This document shows, one piece after another, positions 9,506-18,340 of a DNA stretch of 56,319 nucleotides. A program made the position numbers and the translations under genes. Below the pieces are notes generated by a model. That model worked only from the letters and a program-made list of their open reading frames with translations. It was not told the origin of the DNA and searched no databases. The stretch's first letter is position 1, and every line of letters begins with the position of its first letter. Source of the stretch: CAYGUK01 sp964352985 (GTDB taxonomy: Bacteria > Pseudomonadota > Gammaproteobacteria > JAHCLG01); NCBI GenBank assembly GCA_964352985.1, contig CAYGUK010000010.1, forward strand, positions 1-56,319, in the 5' to 3' direction.

Positions 9506-9534
9506 TGCACAAGCGTTAGGAAAAACGTTATAAT
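9506..9534 (+). promoter_or_regulatory. Probable sigma-70 promoter for the Mth938-like / DinB / def genes
   Basis: TGCACA (4 of 6 to the -35 consensus) is followed after a 17-bp spacer by a perfect TATAAT at 9529-9534. The start codon at 9561 is preceded by the Shine-Dalgarno-like CGGAGA. The site lies inside the long form of the divergent alaC frame, which supports the shorter alaC start. Confidence 0.5.
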
Positions 9535-9560
9535 CTTTAAATTTTAAATCGGAGAAAATT

Positions 9561-9932
9561 ATGCAGTTGTGTCTTGACAATCAAACTGCGAAATATCAAG
9601 TTAAAGGCTACAAACCAGGCGCCATTCAAGTCAATGATGATTGGCTTTTTACAAGTATTGTTATTTCAGCAAGTGAACTAATCCATCCTTGGTCACCTAA
9701 TTCAATTACAGAGATTAATCACTCACATATCGATTCCCTAATTAGCATGTCGCCCGAAATTATTTTGTTTGGCTCTGGCAGCAAAATGGAATTTATCGAT
9801 CCAAAATTATTAATTAGCATTCAACAACAAGGTATTGGCGTAGAATGCATGGATACTAAGGCAGCTTGTCGCACGTTCAATATTTTATTATCTGAAAATC
9901 GGCACGCACTTGCTGCCTTATTAATAAAATAG
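9561..9932 (+). CDS. Mth938-like (DUF498) domain protein
   Basis: A 123-residue protein of the Mth938/DUF498 family, the bacterial relatives of the mitochondrial complex I assembly factor NDUFAF3. Recognisable stretches are KPGAIQVNDDWLFTSIVIS, HPWSPNSITEI, PEIILFGSGSKMEF and GIGVECMDTKAACRTFNIL, in the usual order and spacing. The biochemical role in bacteria is not established. It is the first of three rightward genes, with DinB starting 10 bp after it. Confidence 0.9.
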   Translation: MQLCLDNQTAKYQVKGYKPGAIQVNDDWLFTSIVISASELIHPWSPNSITEINHSHIDSLISMSPEIILFGSGSKMEFIDPKLLISIQQQGIGVECMDTKAACRTFNILLSENRHALAALLIK

Positions 9933-9942
9933 GAAACCATCA

Positions 9943-10434
9943 ATGCAACTAAAATCAACATTTTTGACATTCGCTTTTTATCATCATTATGCCTATGATG
10001 AATTGCTGAAACATGTTAAAACTATTCCCGATGATGACTACAAAGCGAATAAGGGTCTTTTTTTCCAAAGTATTCATGGTACGCTTAATCACCTTTTATT
10101 AGTTGACAAACTTTGGTATGGTCGAATTATTAAAAAACCAATCATCATTAAATCATTAGCAGATGAATTATTTTCAGATCGAAATTTATTAGCCAATGAA
10201 CTTTTACAGCAGGCGAGTACCTGGATAAAATTCATTAAAGATCTCGAAGAAGATAATATGCAGAACCCATGTGTTTATCTCGATACACATGGTAACCAAC
10301 AAAAAAAACCACTTATTGGTAGTTTATTACATGTCTTTAATCATGGCACACATCACAGAGGTCAAATTACTGCTGTGATAATACAATTAGGTTTGACGTC
10401 TCCGGTTTTAGATTTAACTTACTTTTTGCAATAA
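9943..10434 (+). CDS. DinB-family (four-helix, metal-binding) protein
   Basis: A 163-residue DinB/YfiT-like four-helix bundle. The metal-ligand histidines are visible in TLNHLLLVDKLWYGRI near residue 49 and in FNHGTHHRGQITA near residue 130, the two motifs that define the family. Relatives include damage-inducible proteins and thiol-dependent S-transferases; the sequence does not identify the substrate. It sits 10 bp after the Mth938-like gene and 10 bp before def, so the three are probably cotranscribed. Confidence 0.88.
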   Translation: MQLKSTFLTFAFYHHYAYDELLKHVKTIPDDDYKANKGLFFQSIHGTLNHLLLVDKLWYGRIIKKPIIIKSLADELFSDRNLLANELLQQASTWIKFIKDLEEDNMQNPCVYLDTHGNQQKKPLIGSLLHVFNHGTHHRGQITAVIIQLGLTSPVLDLTYFLQ

Positions 10435-10444
10435 GAGAACAACA

Positions 10445-11131
10445 ATGAAATTAGATATCATTCACATGCATAACTGTTTACTAACCACAAAAACAGATCC
10501 TATTCCGCTATCAGAAATTACCTCTGAAGAAGTCCAAAATAATATTCAACAAATGTTAGACATGTATCCATCCATGCCGGCGGTCGGATTAGCCGCACCT
10601 CAAGTCGGTTGGAATGCGCGAGTTTTTTTGATTGGGATCGATGAAGAACATTCTCGTGGAGACAATGCAGGACATTCCTTAACAACATATATTAATCCAC
10701 AATATGAAATTATTGATGATAAACGCTTAACCGACTGGGAAGCCTGCTTTTCCGTTTTTAACGAACCGCATCAGCAATTAATGGGCCATGTGAGTCGTTA
10801 TAAAACAATTAAAATTAAAGCTTATGATAGCGAAGGAAATATTTTTGAAGAACAATACGATAATTTTAGAGCACGGGTTTTTCAGCATGAATATGATCAT
10901 TTAGATGGAATTCGATATGTGAATCGCTTAAAAAATAACAGCGCCATATTTTTTCGCCAAGATGATAGAGATTATCAAATCTACATGCATCAACTTCCTA
11001 AAGCACTACGTTCTGGTAAATATCCCGAGCTTAATAAAATAATTCCCATGTTAGATGGCGCACCTCATAATGGGATTAGCAAAAAATTACTTAAAGAAAT
11101 TACGACAATTTATGACTCGATAAATAAATAA
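10445..11131 (+). CDS. def: Peptide deformylase
   Basis: Removes the formyl group from the N-terminal methionine of nascent proteins. The three motifs are present in order: GLAAPQVGW near residue 52, WEACFSVF near residue 98 (the canonical form is EGCLS; the metal-binding Cys is kept but Gly and Leu are replaced), and QHEYDHLDG with the HExxH metal site. At 228 residues it is longer than the typical housekeeping enzyme of about 170, with a C-terminal extension of roughly 50 residues. The unusual motif 2 and the length suggest a second or specialised deformylase; whether a canonical def/fmt pair exists elsewhere cannot be seen here. Confidence 0.9.
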   Translation: MKLDIIHMHNCLLTTKTDPIPLSEITSEEVQNNIQQMLDMYPSMPAVGLAAPQVGWNARVFLIGIDEEHSRGDNAGHSLTTYINPQYEIIDDKRLTDWEACFSVFNEPHQQLMGHVSRYKTIKIKAYDSEGNIFEEQYDNFRARVFQHEYDHLDGIRYVNRLKNNSAIFFRQDDRDYQIYMHQLPKALRSGKYPELNKIIPMLDGAPHNGISKKLLKEITTIYDSINK

Positions 11132-11134
11132 TCG

Positions 11135-11503
11135 TTATTCCATCGTCAATAACGTAATTGTCATTAATAACGCTTTAGGTTCGACAGGTTTTGCAAAAGA
11201 AATATCAGCACCTAACTCTTCAGATAAATCCAAATAACCAATTGGATCTGAACGTCCACCGCCTGATATTGCAACAATCTTCATATTGGGATGTCTTTCT
11301 TTAACTTCTTTAATTAATGCGGTGCCACTTTTTTTAGGCATAATAATATCTGTGACAATAACATCTGGATGACAATCTTGAAGCACCGCTAAGGCATCTT
11401 CACCATCACAAGCCCCTGTCACCTTATGGCCATCGCGCTCTAATACTTGACTGAGCATGTCTTGGACTAATTTATCATCTTCTACTAATAAAATATGGGC
11501 CAT
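11135..11503 (-). CDS. Single-domain response regulator (CheY-like)
   Basis: A 122-residue receiver domain with no output domain. The acidic pair lies in LLVEDDKLV (residues 9-10), the phospho-acceptor aspartate is D52 in VTDIIMPKKSG, and the conserved lysine is K105 in FAKPVEP. The start codon overlaps the stop of the kinase gene by one base (TAATG), so it is translationally coupled to that kinase and is its likely partner. Lacking a DNA-binding domain, it must act through protein contacts or as a phosphate shuttle. Confidence 0.93.
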   Translation of the reverse strand: MAHILLVEDDKLVQDMLSQVLERDGHKVTGACDGEDALAVLQDCHPDVIVTDIIMPKKSGTALIKEVKERHPNMKIVAISGGGRSDPIGYLDLSEELGADISFAKPVEPKALLMTITLLTME

Positions 11504-13809
11504 TATGTTTCTCCATTTTCGACTTCGATACAGGCGGGTAAGTATATATAAACACTCGTTCCGATGCCAACTGTACTCTCAACTGTGATTTCACCATTAT
11601 GATCGTGAATGATACCATGTGCAATAGCCATTCCTAAACCCGTTCCCTTATTTACTTCTTTAGTTGTAAAAAATGGTTCAAAAATTCTTTGTTTAGTCGC
11701 TTCATCCATCCCCATACCTGTATCTTGAAATTCTATTATAAAGTACGAGGGTTGTTTTAACTCGGGATGTAGCCGTAAAAACCCTTCATCATTTTCGCGA
11801 TATGAAGTACGCAAGATAATTTTGCCGCCCTCTTCCATTGAATCGACCGCATTATTAATTAAATTGATGAAGACTTGTTCTAATTGTGTTGCATTACCAT
11901 AAACATTATCTTGTCCTTCATATAAAAAGTATTCAAGATCAACGGTTGGTGGAATGGAAGGATTGACTAAGGTGAGTGTATTTTTCATCACAGACCTAAG
12001 TGAGACAATTTTAAATTTATATTGTTGTTGTCGAGAAAAAGATAAAATTTGACTGACTAATTCTTGCCCTCGTTTTGCACCTTCTAACACATTAGTAAGA
12101 TTTCGATAAATAATACTTTGCTTATCTGAATCGTCACGCGCCATTTCAACATATCCAATAATAGAATATAGAATATTATTGAAATCATGGGCAATTCCAC
12201 CAGCTAAGGTACCAATTGCTTGGATCTTTTGACTTTGTAATAAGACTTTTTCCATTTCTCGTTTTGCCGCTTCAGCACGTTCCCGATTTAATATTTCACG
12301 TTTAAGATCGACATTAGAATCTTCCATTTCACGCGTTCTCAGTTGCGCTAATTGGGCAAATCGAATCGACAATCCTAACAATAATGCCATCATTAAACCC
12401 ATGACTAAGGTCAAAGATGGTAGTGCTGATTGTTCTAACTGTAAAATTCTAGCAGTTGGCCAAACTTGTAAACGCCATTGAACACCAAATAAATTGATAA
12501 TTGTGTAAGTTGACCATTTTTCACGAAGAGATTGTTCTAATTTATTTCGTTGATAAATCAATTCATCACCATCATAGAGTCTAATATTATAGCCAGGCGC
12601 AATACCGTCACGTAATATAGAATTAAATAAAGGTTTGTAACGAACTACTGCAAGCAAGAAACCATCAAATTGTTTTTTAACTCGTAATGGAATATAAATT
12701 AAAAATCCCTTACCACCTTGTAATAAATTAATTGCGCGAGTCATTGTAATTTTTCTATTTTTACTCGCTGCAAACAATGCTTGACCTCTTCGATCTTCAA
12801 ATGCCGCATTTAAATTAACGGCAGCTTCATTCCCTTTTTTAGGTACCACCCATTGAATATTAAAATTTCTATCGACCCACTCTAATGCAACATAACCAAA
12901 ATTATCCAAAACATGCGCTGTTGCATCGGCTTCCCATTCATGACGGGATGTGCCCCCACTTCTTTCCCAACGCTTTGACATGCGAACAAGACTATTCACT
13001 CGAGATTGCATGCGCGAAATAATTTCGTTTTTTACTGCCTTCGACTCAATCTCAGTCATTCGATAAATATTGCTACTCTTTTGTGAAATTAACGCCTGCC
13101 AAAGTAATAAAGTAACGATAATAACTATCGTAACAATAAAAATAGGTAATAATCTAATTGCGCCTGATTCACTTCCAGATGTTTTATGCCAAGCACAAGC
13201 AATCACCCCAATTCCTAAACAAATAAAACCGATAGCTGTCGTAATTGCGTTATAGGATAAGTGAGCCCAACCATAAACAGTTAATATGTCGTTATTCGCA
13301 CCAAAAAAATTAATTAGGCCTAAGGCAATAATTAACGATCCTAAAATACCAAGAAATACAGAGTTTTCATCTTGTGACATGACATTGCGAATGCAAACAA
13401 TTGCTATACCCACAAATAAAAAGGGTAAACTAACATTAGGTGAAATTGGGCGCATTTGTATTGTACCTGTCGTTAATAAACCCAAAATATTATTGGTTTC
13501 TGGCGACAAGATGAAAAAAAATCGAATGATAGCTAATAAATTTAAAATAATAATTAAAAACCCTAAAAAAATAGCTAAACGCCAATTTCTTAAAGCTGAA
13601 GACAATAAACCTAAACCACAAATAATGAAACCCAATGATGCGCCATCATTTAAGGTAACAAATGGATTCATCCATTTACCAAATGAATGCCCCTGCAAAT
13701 ACCAAACTAATAATGAGGTGACCCCAAGTATACAAACAAAACCGCCAGTAAAAATTAAAGAATAGGATGCCCATCCTAATCGTTCTGTTTGTAAAATATG
13801 ATCACTCAC
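11503..13809 (-). CDS. CHASE-domain sensor histidine kinase
   Basis: A 768-residue membrane kinase. The N terminus (about 1-215) is a multi-helix membrane region; an extracytoplasmic CHASE sensor domain (about 230-420) follows, including LDNFGYVALEWVDRNFNIQW. Then come one membrane helix near 455-475, a short coiled coil, the H-box AGGIAHDFNNILYSIIGY with H541, the N box NLINNAVDSM, and the ATP-binding DTGMGMDEA and GTGLGMAIAHG motifs. No receiver is fused; the partner regulator is the next gene. It overlaps the NfeD gene by 4 bp, tying it to the SPFH/NfeD pair. The ligand is unknown; CHASE domains bind small molecules. Confidence 0.93.
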   Translation of the reverse strand: MSDHILQTERLGWASYSLIFTGGFVCILGVTSLLVWYLQGHSFGKWMNPFVTLNDGASLGFIICGLGLLSSALRNWRLAIFLGFLIIILNLLAIIRFFFILSPETNNILGLLTTGTIQMRPISPNVSLPFLFVGIAIVCIRNVMSQDENSVFLGILGSLIIALGLINFFGANNDILTVYGWAHLSYNAITTAIGFICLGIGVIACAWHKTSGSESGAIRLLPIFIVTIVIIVTLLLWQALISQKSSNIYRMTEIESKAVKNEIISRMQSRVNSLVRMSKRWERSGGTSRHEWEADATAHVLDNFGYVALEWVDRNFNIQWVVPKKGNEAAVNLNAAFEDRRGQALFAASKNRKITMTRAINLLQGGKGFLIYIPLRVKKQFDGFLLAVVRYKPLFNSILRDGIAPGYNIRLYDGDELIYQRNKLEQSLREKWSTYTIINLFGVQWRLQVWPTARILQLEQSALPSLTLVMGLMMALLLGLSIRFAQLAQLRTREMEDSNVDLKREILNRERAEAAKREMEKVLLQSQKIQAIGTLAGGIAHDFNNILYSIIGYVEMARDDSDKQSIIYRNLTNVLEGAKRGQELVSQILSFSRQQQYKFKIVSLRSVMKNTLTLVNPSIPPTVDLEYFLYEGQDNVYGNATQLEQVFINLINNAVDSMEEGGKIILRTSYRENDEGFLRLHPELKQPSYFIIEFQDTGMGMDEATKQRIFEPFFTTKEVNKGTGLGMAIAHGIIHDHNGEITVESTVGIGTSVYIYLPACIEVENGET

Positions 13810-14279
13810 TCTCCTTCCTTGTCAGCTTTAGTACCTTTTAACACTACGCCATCTGCGCCCGTAATTTCAATCTTGGTACCTGCTGGATAATCTTTATCAC
13901 ACTCGACACGCCAACGACTATCATCCACTCGCACATTTCCTCGACCATTAACTATCGCTTCATCGAGAGTGAAAACACGTCCAATATACCGTTTATTGCG
14001 TTGGTTGAGATTTGGCGCATCCGATTTTTTTTCGAATGGATGTGTTTTTAAATATTTCCACCAACAAAAAGTGACAATCACGGTAAGAACAGCGAATATT
14101 AAAATTTGAATTGGCCAACCCAATGTAGGAATTAGACAAACAACAATACTGGTTATAATTGCGGCTAAACCGGTCCAAAATAAAAATCCACCCGCACCGA
14201 TTAATTCAAAAATTAATATCACTACACCAATAACAATCCAATGTAGATAATTAAAGTCTGTAAACAATGATTCAAACAT
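13806..14279 (-). CDS. NfeD-family membrane protein (YbbK-like)
   Basis: A 157-residue short NfeD protein: about three hydrophobic helices within residues 12-75, then a cytoplasmic OB-fold NfeD domain with GRVFTLDEAIVNGRGNVRVD and WRVECDKDYPAGTKIEITG. Such proteins pair with SPFH/stomatin proteins in membrane microdomains (the E. coli pair is QmcA-YbbK). Here it follows the SPFH gene by 2 bp and overlaps the kinase gene by 4 bp, so the same transcript encodes the pair and a two-component system. Confidence 0.92.
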   Translation of the reverse strand: MFESLFTDFNYLHWIVIGVVILIFELIGAGGFLFWTGLAAIITSIVVCLIPTLGWPIQILIFAVLTVIVTFCWWKYLKTHPFEKKSDAPNLNQRNKRYIGRVFTLDEAIVNGRGNVRVDDSRWRVECDKDYPAGTKIEITGADGVVLKGTKADKEGE

Positions 14280-14281
14280 GG

Positions 14282-15199
14282 TTAGGCTCCATCTCTCTTG
14301 CTAAAGGCTTCTTTAGCTAATTCAGCAATACCACCTAGCGAACCAATCACACTGCTTGCTTCGAGTGGCATAAAAATTACTTTTTGATTAGGTGAACTTG
14401 CCATTGCTTCAATCGCTTCAACATATTTTTGCGCCACGAAATAATTGATCGCTTGAATATTACCTGTAGCAATAGCATCTGAAACCATTTGTGTTGCTTT
14501 TGCTTCAGCTTGAGCTGTTCTTTCTCTTGCTTCCGCTTCACGAAACGCACGTTCTTTTTCAGCTTCTGCATCAAGAATGACAGATTGTTTTTTACCCTCT
14601 GCGCGTAGAATATCAGATTGTCTTTCACCTTCTGCTTCTAAAATCTTTGCGCGCTTATCCCGCTCTGCTTTCATTTGTCTCGCCATCGAATCCACTAAAT
14701 CTTTTGGTGGTGTGATTTCTTTAATTTCGATACGCGTTACTTTGACACCCCACGGTGTGGTTGCCTCATCTATAACATGCAATAACTGAGAATTAATACC
14801 ATCACGTTGGGATAACATAGCATCCACTTCCATCGCACCTAATACCGTACGAATATTTGTCATCGTTAAATTTCGCATAGCATGAGTAAGACGATTAACT
14901 TCATAAGCAGCGGCTTTTGCATCAACGACTTGAAAAAACACAACCGCATCAACAGTAACTTGGGCATTATCACGTGAAATAATTTCTTGTGAAGGAATGT
15001 CTAATACATTTTCCATCATATTCATTTTTGCACCGATGGCATCCATGAATGGAACAATCATATGAAAACCGGGATCGAGTGTATGAGTATATCGACGCCA
15101 ACGTTCAACGGTATAATTAGAACCTTGAGGAACTAGCGTGACTGCTTTAAAAATTAATATTAGTGCAAGGACAACAATAACAATGGCCACAGTTTCCAT
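14282..15199 (-). CDS. SPFH/Band 7 (stomatin-like, QmcA-type) membrane protein
   Basis: A 305-residue stomatin-like protein with one N-terminal membrane anchor (AIVIVVLALILIFKAVTLVP) followed by the SPFH domain: RYTHTLDPGFHMIVPFMD, ISRDNAQVTVDAVVFFQVVD and AMRNLTMTNIRTVLGAMEVD. A charged Ala/Glu-rich coiled coil lies at about 170-240. These proteins form large ring oligomers in the inner membrane and scaffold or restrain membrane proteases. It is the first gene of a four-gene leftward operon with NfeD, histidine kinase and response regulator. Confidence 0.93.
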   Translation of the reverse strand: METVAIVIVVLALILIFKAVTLVPQGSNYTVERWRRYTHTLDPGFHMIVPFMDAIGAKMNMMENVLDIPSQEIISRDNAQVTVDAVVFFQVVDAKAAAYEVNRLTHAMRNLTMTNIRTVLGAMEVDAMLSQRDGINSQLLHVIDEATTPWGVKVTRIEIKEITPPKDLVDSMARQMKAERDKRAKILEAEGERQSDILRAEGKKQSVILDAEAEKERAFREAEARERTAQAEAKATQMVSDAIATGNIQAINYFVAQKYVEAIEAMASSPNQKVIFMPLEASSVIGSLGGIAELAKEAFSKRDGA

Positions 15200-15272
15200 A
15201 AGTTTACTCCGCTTAACATGTAATTTAAACTCTGTTATTTTAAACTATTTTCAGTAAATTATGGGTAGATCT

Positions 15273-15761
15273 ATGACAAATAATGAAAAAATAAACCTTT
15301 ATCATACAATAGCGCAACAAATTCCCAGCTTGATTAATCAAAATTATCCCTGGTATACAAATTATGCACAAACCGCTAGTATTCTATATAACAGTTTACC
15401 CCATGTTAATTGGGCTGGATTTTATATTGCAAAAGAACAAAACCTCATATTGGGTCCATTTCAAGGTAAACCTGCTTGTATTGAAATAGGGAAAGGTAGA
15501 GGTGTATGTGGAACAAGCTTAGCTAACAAGCAGTCGATAATTGTCGATGATGTCGATGAATTTTCCGGTCATATTGCCTGTGATAGTCAAAGTCGTTCTG
15601 AAATTGTTATTCCTTTAATTGTCAACAAAACAATTGTCGCAGTACTAGATATCGATAGTGATAAACTTGCAAATTTCGATCAAATTGATCTCAAACAATT
15701 AGAAAATATTTGTGACTATATCAGCGAAAACAGCACTCACCCCAATTGTGAAATACGTTAA
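15273..15761 (+). CDS. msrC: Free methionine-(R)-sulfoxide reductase (GAF domain)
   Basis: Reduces free L-methionine-(R)-sulfoxide. About 162 residues forming one GAF domain, aligning well with E. coli MsrC. Diagnostic stretches are VNWAGFYIAKEQNLILGPFQ, GKPACIEIGKGRGVCGTS and FSGHIACDSQSRSEIVIPL, containing the three conserved cysteines of the family. An upstream in-frame ATG at 15261 would add four residues; I prefer 15273 because a weak GGGTAG precedes it and it fits the E. coli N terminus. It lies 45 bp upstream of the transsulfuration genes, so one sulfur-amino-acid transcript is plausible. Confidence 0.93.
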   Translation: MTNNEKINLYHTIAQQIPSLINQNYPWYTNYAQTASILYNSLPHVNWAGFYIAKEQNLILGPFQGKPACIEIGKGRGVCGTSLANKQSIIVDDVDEFSGHIACDSQSRSEIVIPLIVNKTIVAVLDIDSDKLANFDQIDLKQLENICDYISENSTHPNCEIR

Positions 15762-15806
15762 ACACCGCTATAGTAACGCACTAAAATATATAACAGGGTT
15801 ATCACT

Positions 15807-17189
15807 ATGAATGTTTATGAAAGCACACTCGATATGATCGGTAATACGCCATTATTAGAACTAAGAAATCTTGATACCGGTTGCTGCCAACTTTTTTTAA
15901 AATTAGAACATTTAAACCCTGGTGGTTCAATCAAAGACCGCATTGCACTAAAAATGATAGAAGATGCCGAAAAAAAAGGACAACTTAAACCTGGTGGCAC
16001 AATTGTAGAAGCCACAGCAGGTAATACCGGATTAGGTTTAGCTTTAATAGCAACGTTAAAAAATTATAAATTACTTATAGTCATGCCAGATAAAATGGGT
16101 AAAGAAAAAATTATTCATTTAAAAGCAATGGGCGCAGAAGTTATCACCACACGTTCCGATGTTGAAAAAGGTCACCCTGATTATTATCAAGATTTAGCAG
16201 AAAGTATTGCGAACAAAATGGACAATGCTTTTTATGTAAATCAATTTGCCAATCCAATAAATCCACAAACACATTATGAATCAACAGGTCCTGAAATCTG
16301 GCAACAAATGAATAAACGAATTGATGCTGTTGTTTACGGCATGGGAACAAGCGGAACATTTAATGGAATCGCTAAATTTCTACAAGAAAAGTCACCTCAT
16401 ACTGAAATGATTTTAGCTGATCCCAAAGGATCAATTCTAGCCGATGTCGTTAACACGGGTGTGAAACCCACTCCTGGTAAATGGCTTGTTGAAGGGATTG
16501 GTGAAGATTTTATTCCCAGCATTTGTGATATTAATTTAGTCACAAAAGCCTATACAATTTCTGATGCCGAATCGTTCGATGCGGGTCGTGAATTATTAAA
16601 AAAAGAAGGCGTACTAGCAGGCTCTTCAACGGGAACCCATTTAAGCGCTGCCTTAAAATATTGTCGTGAACAAACTGAACCCAAACGGGTTATCACATTT
16701 TCTTGTGATACCGGTAATAAATATCTTTCTAAAATGTTTGATGACGAATGGATGTGGAACCAAGCTTTCATCGAACGTGAAACCTACAATGATTTACGCG
16801 ACATTATCGCCAGACCATATCACAGACATGCCACAACAACGATTTCCCCTGAAGAACCCATCGCCACTGCGCAAAAACATATGCTAACTTATGGTATTTC
16901 GCAAATACCTGTCATGGCAGATAAAGAATTATTAGGCTTAGTCTGTGAAGCTGATATTTTACAATCTGTTTATCAAGATGCTGATTTCGATAAACCCGTT
17001 AAAACAATTATGATGGCAGACTATGGCAAAGCACCAGTCACAACGTCTATCGATGTGTTACTACCTATGTTTAATAAATACCAAGCTATTGCCATAATGG
17101 AAGGTGAACAATTCCTAGGATTAATTACTGCTATTGATTTAATTAATCATCAACGTAAATTACAAATTAAAAAAGAGCGTGCGCTATGA
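15807..17189 (+). CDS. Cystathionine beta-synthase with C-terminal CBS-domain pair
   Basis: Condenses serine and homocysteine to cystathionine. The 460 residues comprise a fold-type II PLP core (1-330) with the lysine in NPGGSIKDRIA near residue 42, the substrate loop EATAGNTGLGLA and the phosphate loop VYGMGTSGTFNG. Two CBS motifs follow (about 335-455; PEEPIATAQKHMLTYGISQI and TSIDVLLPMFNKYQAIAIME). There is no N-terminal haem domain, unlike human CBS. The tandem CBS domains suggest allosteric control, in other family members by AdoMet or adenylates. Its stop overlaps the next start by 4 bp. Confidence 0.95.
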   Translation: MNVYESTLDMIGNTPLLELRNLDTGCCQLFLKLEHLNPGGSIKDRIALKMIEDAEKKGQLKPGGTIVEATAGNTGLGLALIATLKNYKLLIVMPDKMGKEKIIHLKAMGAEVITTRSDVEKGHPDYYQDLAESIANKMDNAFYVNQFANPINPQTHYESTGPEIWQQMNKRIDAVVYGMGTSGTFNGIAKFLQEKSPHTEMILADPKGSILADVVNTGVKPTPGKWLVEGIGEDFIPSICDINLVTKAYTISDAESFDAGRELLKKEGVLAGSSTGTHLSAALKYCREQTEPKRVITFSCDTGNKYLSKMFDDEWMWNQAFIERETYNDLRDIIARPYHRHATTTISPEEPIATAQKHMLTYGISQIPVMADKELLGLVCEADILQSVYQDADFDKPVKTIMMADYGKAPVTTSIDVLLPMFNKYQAIAIMEGEQFLGLITAIDLINHQRKLQIKKERAL

Positions 17190-18340
17190 GTAAAAAACAT
17201 TTTTCTACCCGTGTCATTCATGCTGGTCAATCTCCGGATCCTTCAACCGGTGCAGTCATGCAACCGATTTATGCGACTTCTACCTATGCGCAATCTAGCC
17301 CAGGAAAACATTTAGGCTATGAATATTCTCGCACACAAAATCCAACACGCATGGCTTATGAGCGTTGTATTGCCGATCTCGAAAATGGTAAACAAGGTTT
17401 TGCATTTGCTTCAGGCATGGCGGCAACAGCAACTGTATTAGAATTATTAAATCATGGTGATCATGTCATTGCCATGGATGATCTTTATGGTGGAAGTTAT
17501 CGTCTTTTTAAAAATGTGCGAGAAAGATCGAGCGGATTGAAATTTAGCTTCACTGATCTTTCTAATAACGAAAATTTGGAAAAATCTTTACAAAATAATA
17601 GTAAAATGATTTGGGTTGAATCGCCAACTAATCCGCTTTTAAAACTAGTTGATCTAAAAGCTATTGCTGACTTTGCAAAAACAAATAAGTTGATAGCCGT
17701 TATGGATAATACCTTCGCCTCGCCCTATTTACAAAACCCACTCGATTTTGGATTTGATATTGTCGTTCACTCCGCCACTAAATTTATTAATGGCCATTCT
17801 GATGTCGTAAATGGCATCGCGGTAGTTGGCGATAACGATGATTTAGCTGAACGTCTTGGCTATTTACAAAATTCTGCTGGCGCAATCGCTGGACCTTTTG
17901 ATAGTTTCTTAGCATTAAGAGGTGTCAAAACACTCGCGCTTCGCATGGAAAAACATTGTGCTAATGCCATGGCAATTGCAGAGTGGTTATCCTCACATTC
18001 AACGATTAACAAAGTTTATTATCCTGGTTTAACAATTCACCCTCAACATGAACTTGCTAAAAAACAAATGCGCGGGTTTGGTGGCGTATTATCTTTTGAA
18101 ATTAAAGGCGGCTTAGCAAAAGCCCAAGCATTTTTAGAAAAAGTAAAAATATTTACTTTAGCAGAAAGTTTAGGTGGCGTGGAAAGTTTAATTGAACATC
18201 CTGCAATCATGACCCATGCATCAATTCCAAAAGAAAAACGTGTTGAACTCGGTATTAGCGATAGCTTCATTCGGATTTCAGTAGGAATAGAAAATTGCCA
18301 AGATTTAATTGAAGATTTAGAACAGGCTTTATGTGACTGA
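17186..18340 (+). CDS. Cystathionine gamma-lyase/synthase (Cys/Met metabolism PLP enzyme)
   Basis: A 384-residue fold-type I enzyme of the Cys/Met metabolism family. Signatures are QPIYATSTYAQSSPG, YEYSRTQNPTRMAYERCIA, FASGMAATATVLELL, and VVHSATKFINGHSDVVNG with the PLP lysine. Sequence alone does not separate cystathionine gamma-lyase from gamma-synthase. The 4-bp overlap with cystathionine beta-synthase argues for gamma-lyase and therefore for cysteine synthesis from homocysteine by reverse transsulfuration. Its 3' end overlaps the convergent membrane-protein gene by 12 bp. Confidence 0.93.
   Translation: MSKKHFSTRVIHAGQSPDPSTGAVMQPIYATSTYAQSSPGKHLGYEYSRTQNPTRMAYERCIADLENGKQGFAFASGMAATATVLELLNHGDHVIAMDDLYGGSYRLFKNVRERSSGLKFSFTDLSNNENLEKSLQNNSKMIWVESPTNPLLKLVDLKAIADFAKTNKLIAVMDNTFASPYLQNPLDFGFDIVVHSATKFINGHSDVVNGIAVVGDNDDLAERLGYLQNSAGAIAGPFDSFLALRGVKTLALRMEKHCANAMAIAEWLSSHSTINKVYYPGLTIHPQHELAKKQMRGFGGVLSFEIKGGLAKAQAFLEKVKIFTLAESLGGVESLIEHPAIMTHASIPKEKRVELGISDSFIRISVGIENCQDLIEDLEQALCD

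Noticed and set aside
9458..9580. N-terminal extension of the AlaC frame to an ATG at 9580
   Set aside because: The extra 41 residues have no counterpart in AlaC proteins and would overlap the promoter and start of the divergent gene.
13286..13765. 159-residue rightward frame antisense to the histidine kinase
   Set aside because: Lys/Pro-rich product typical of antisense to membrane helices; the kinase N terminus explains the sequence.
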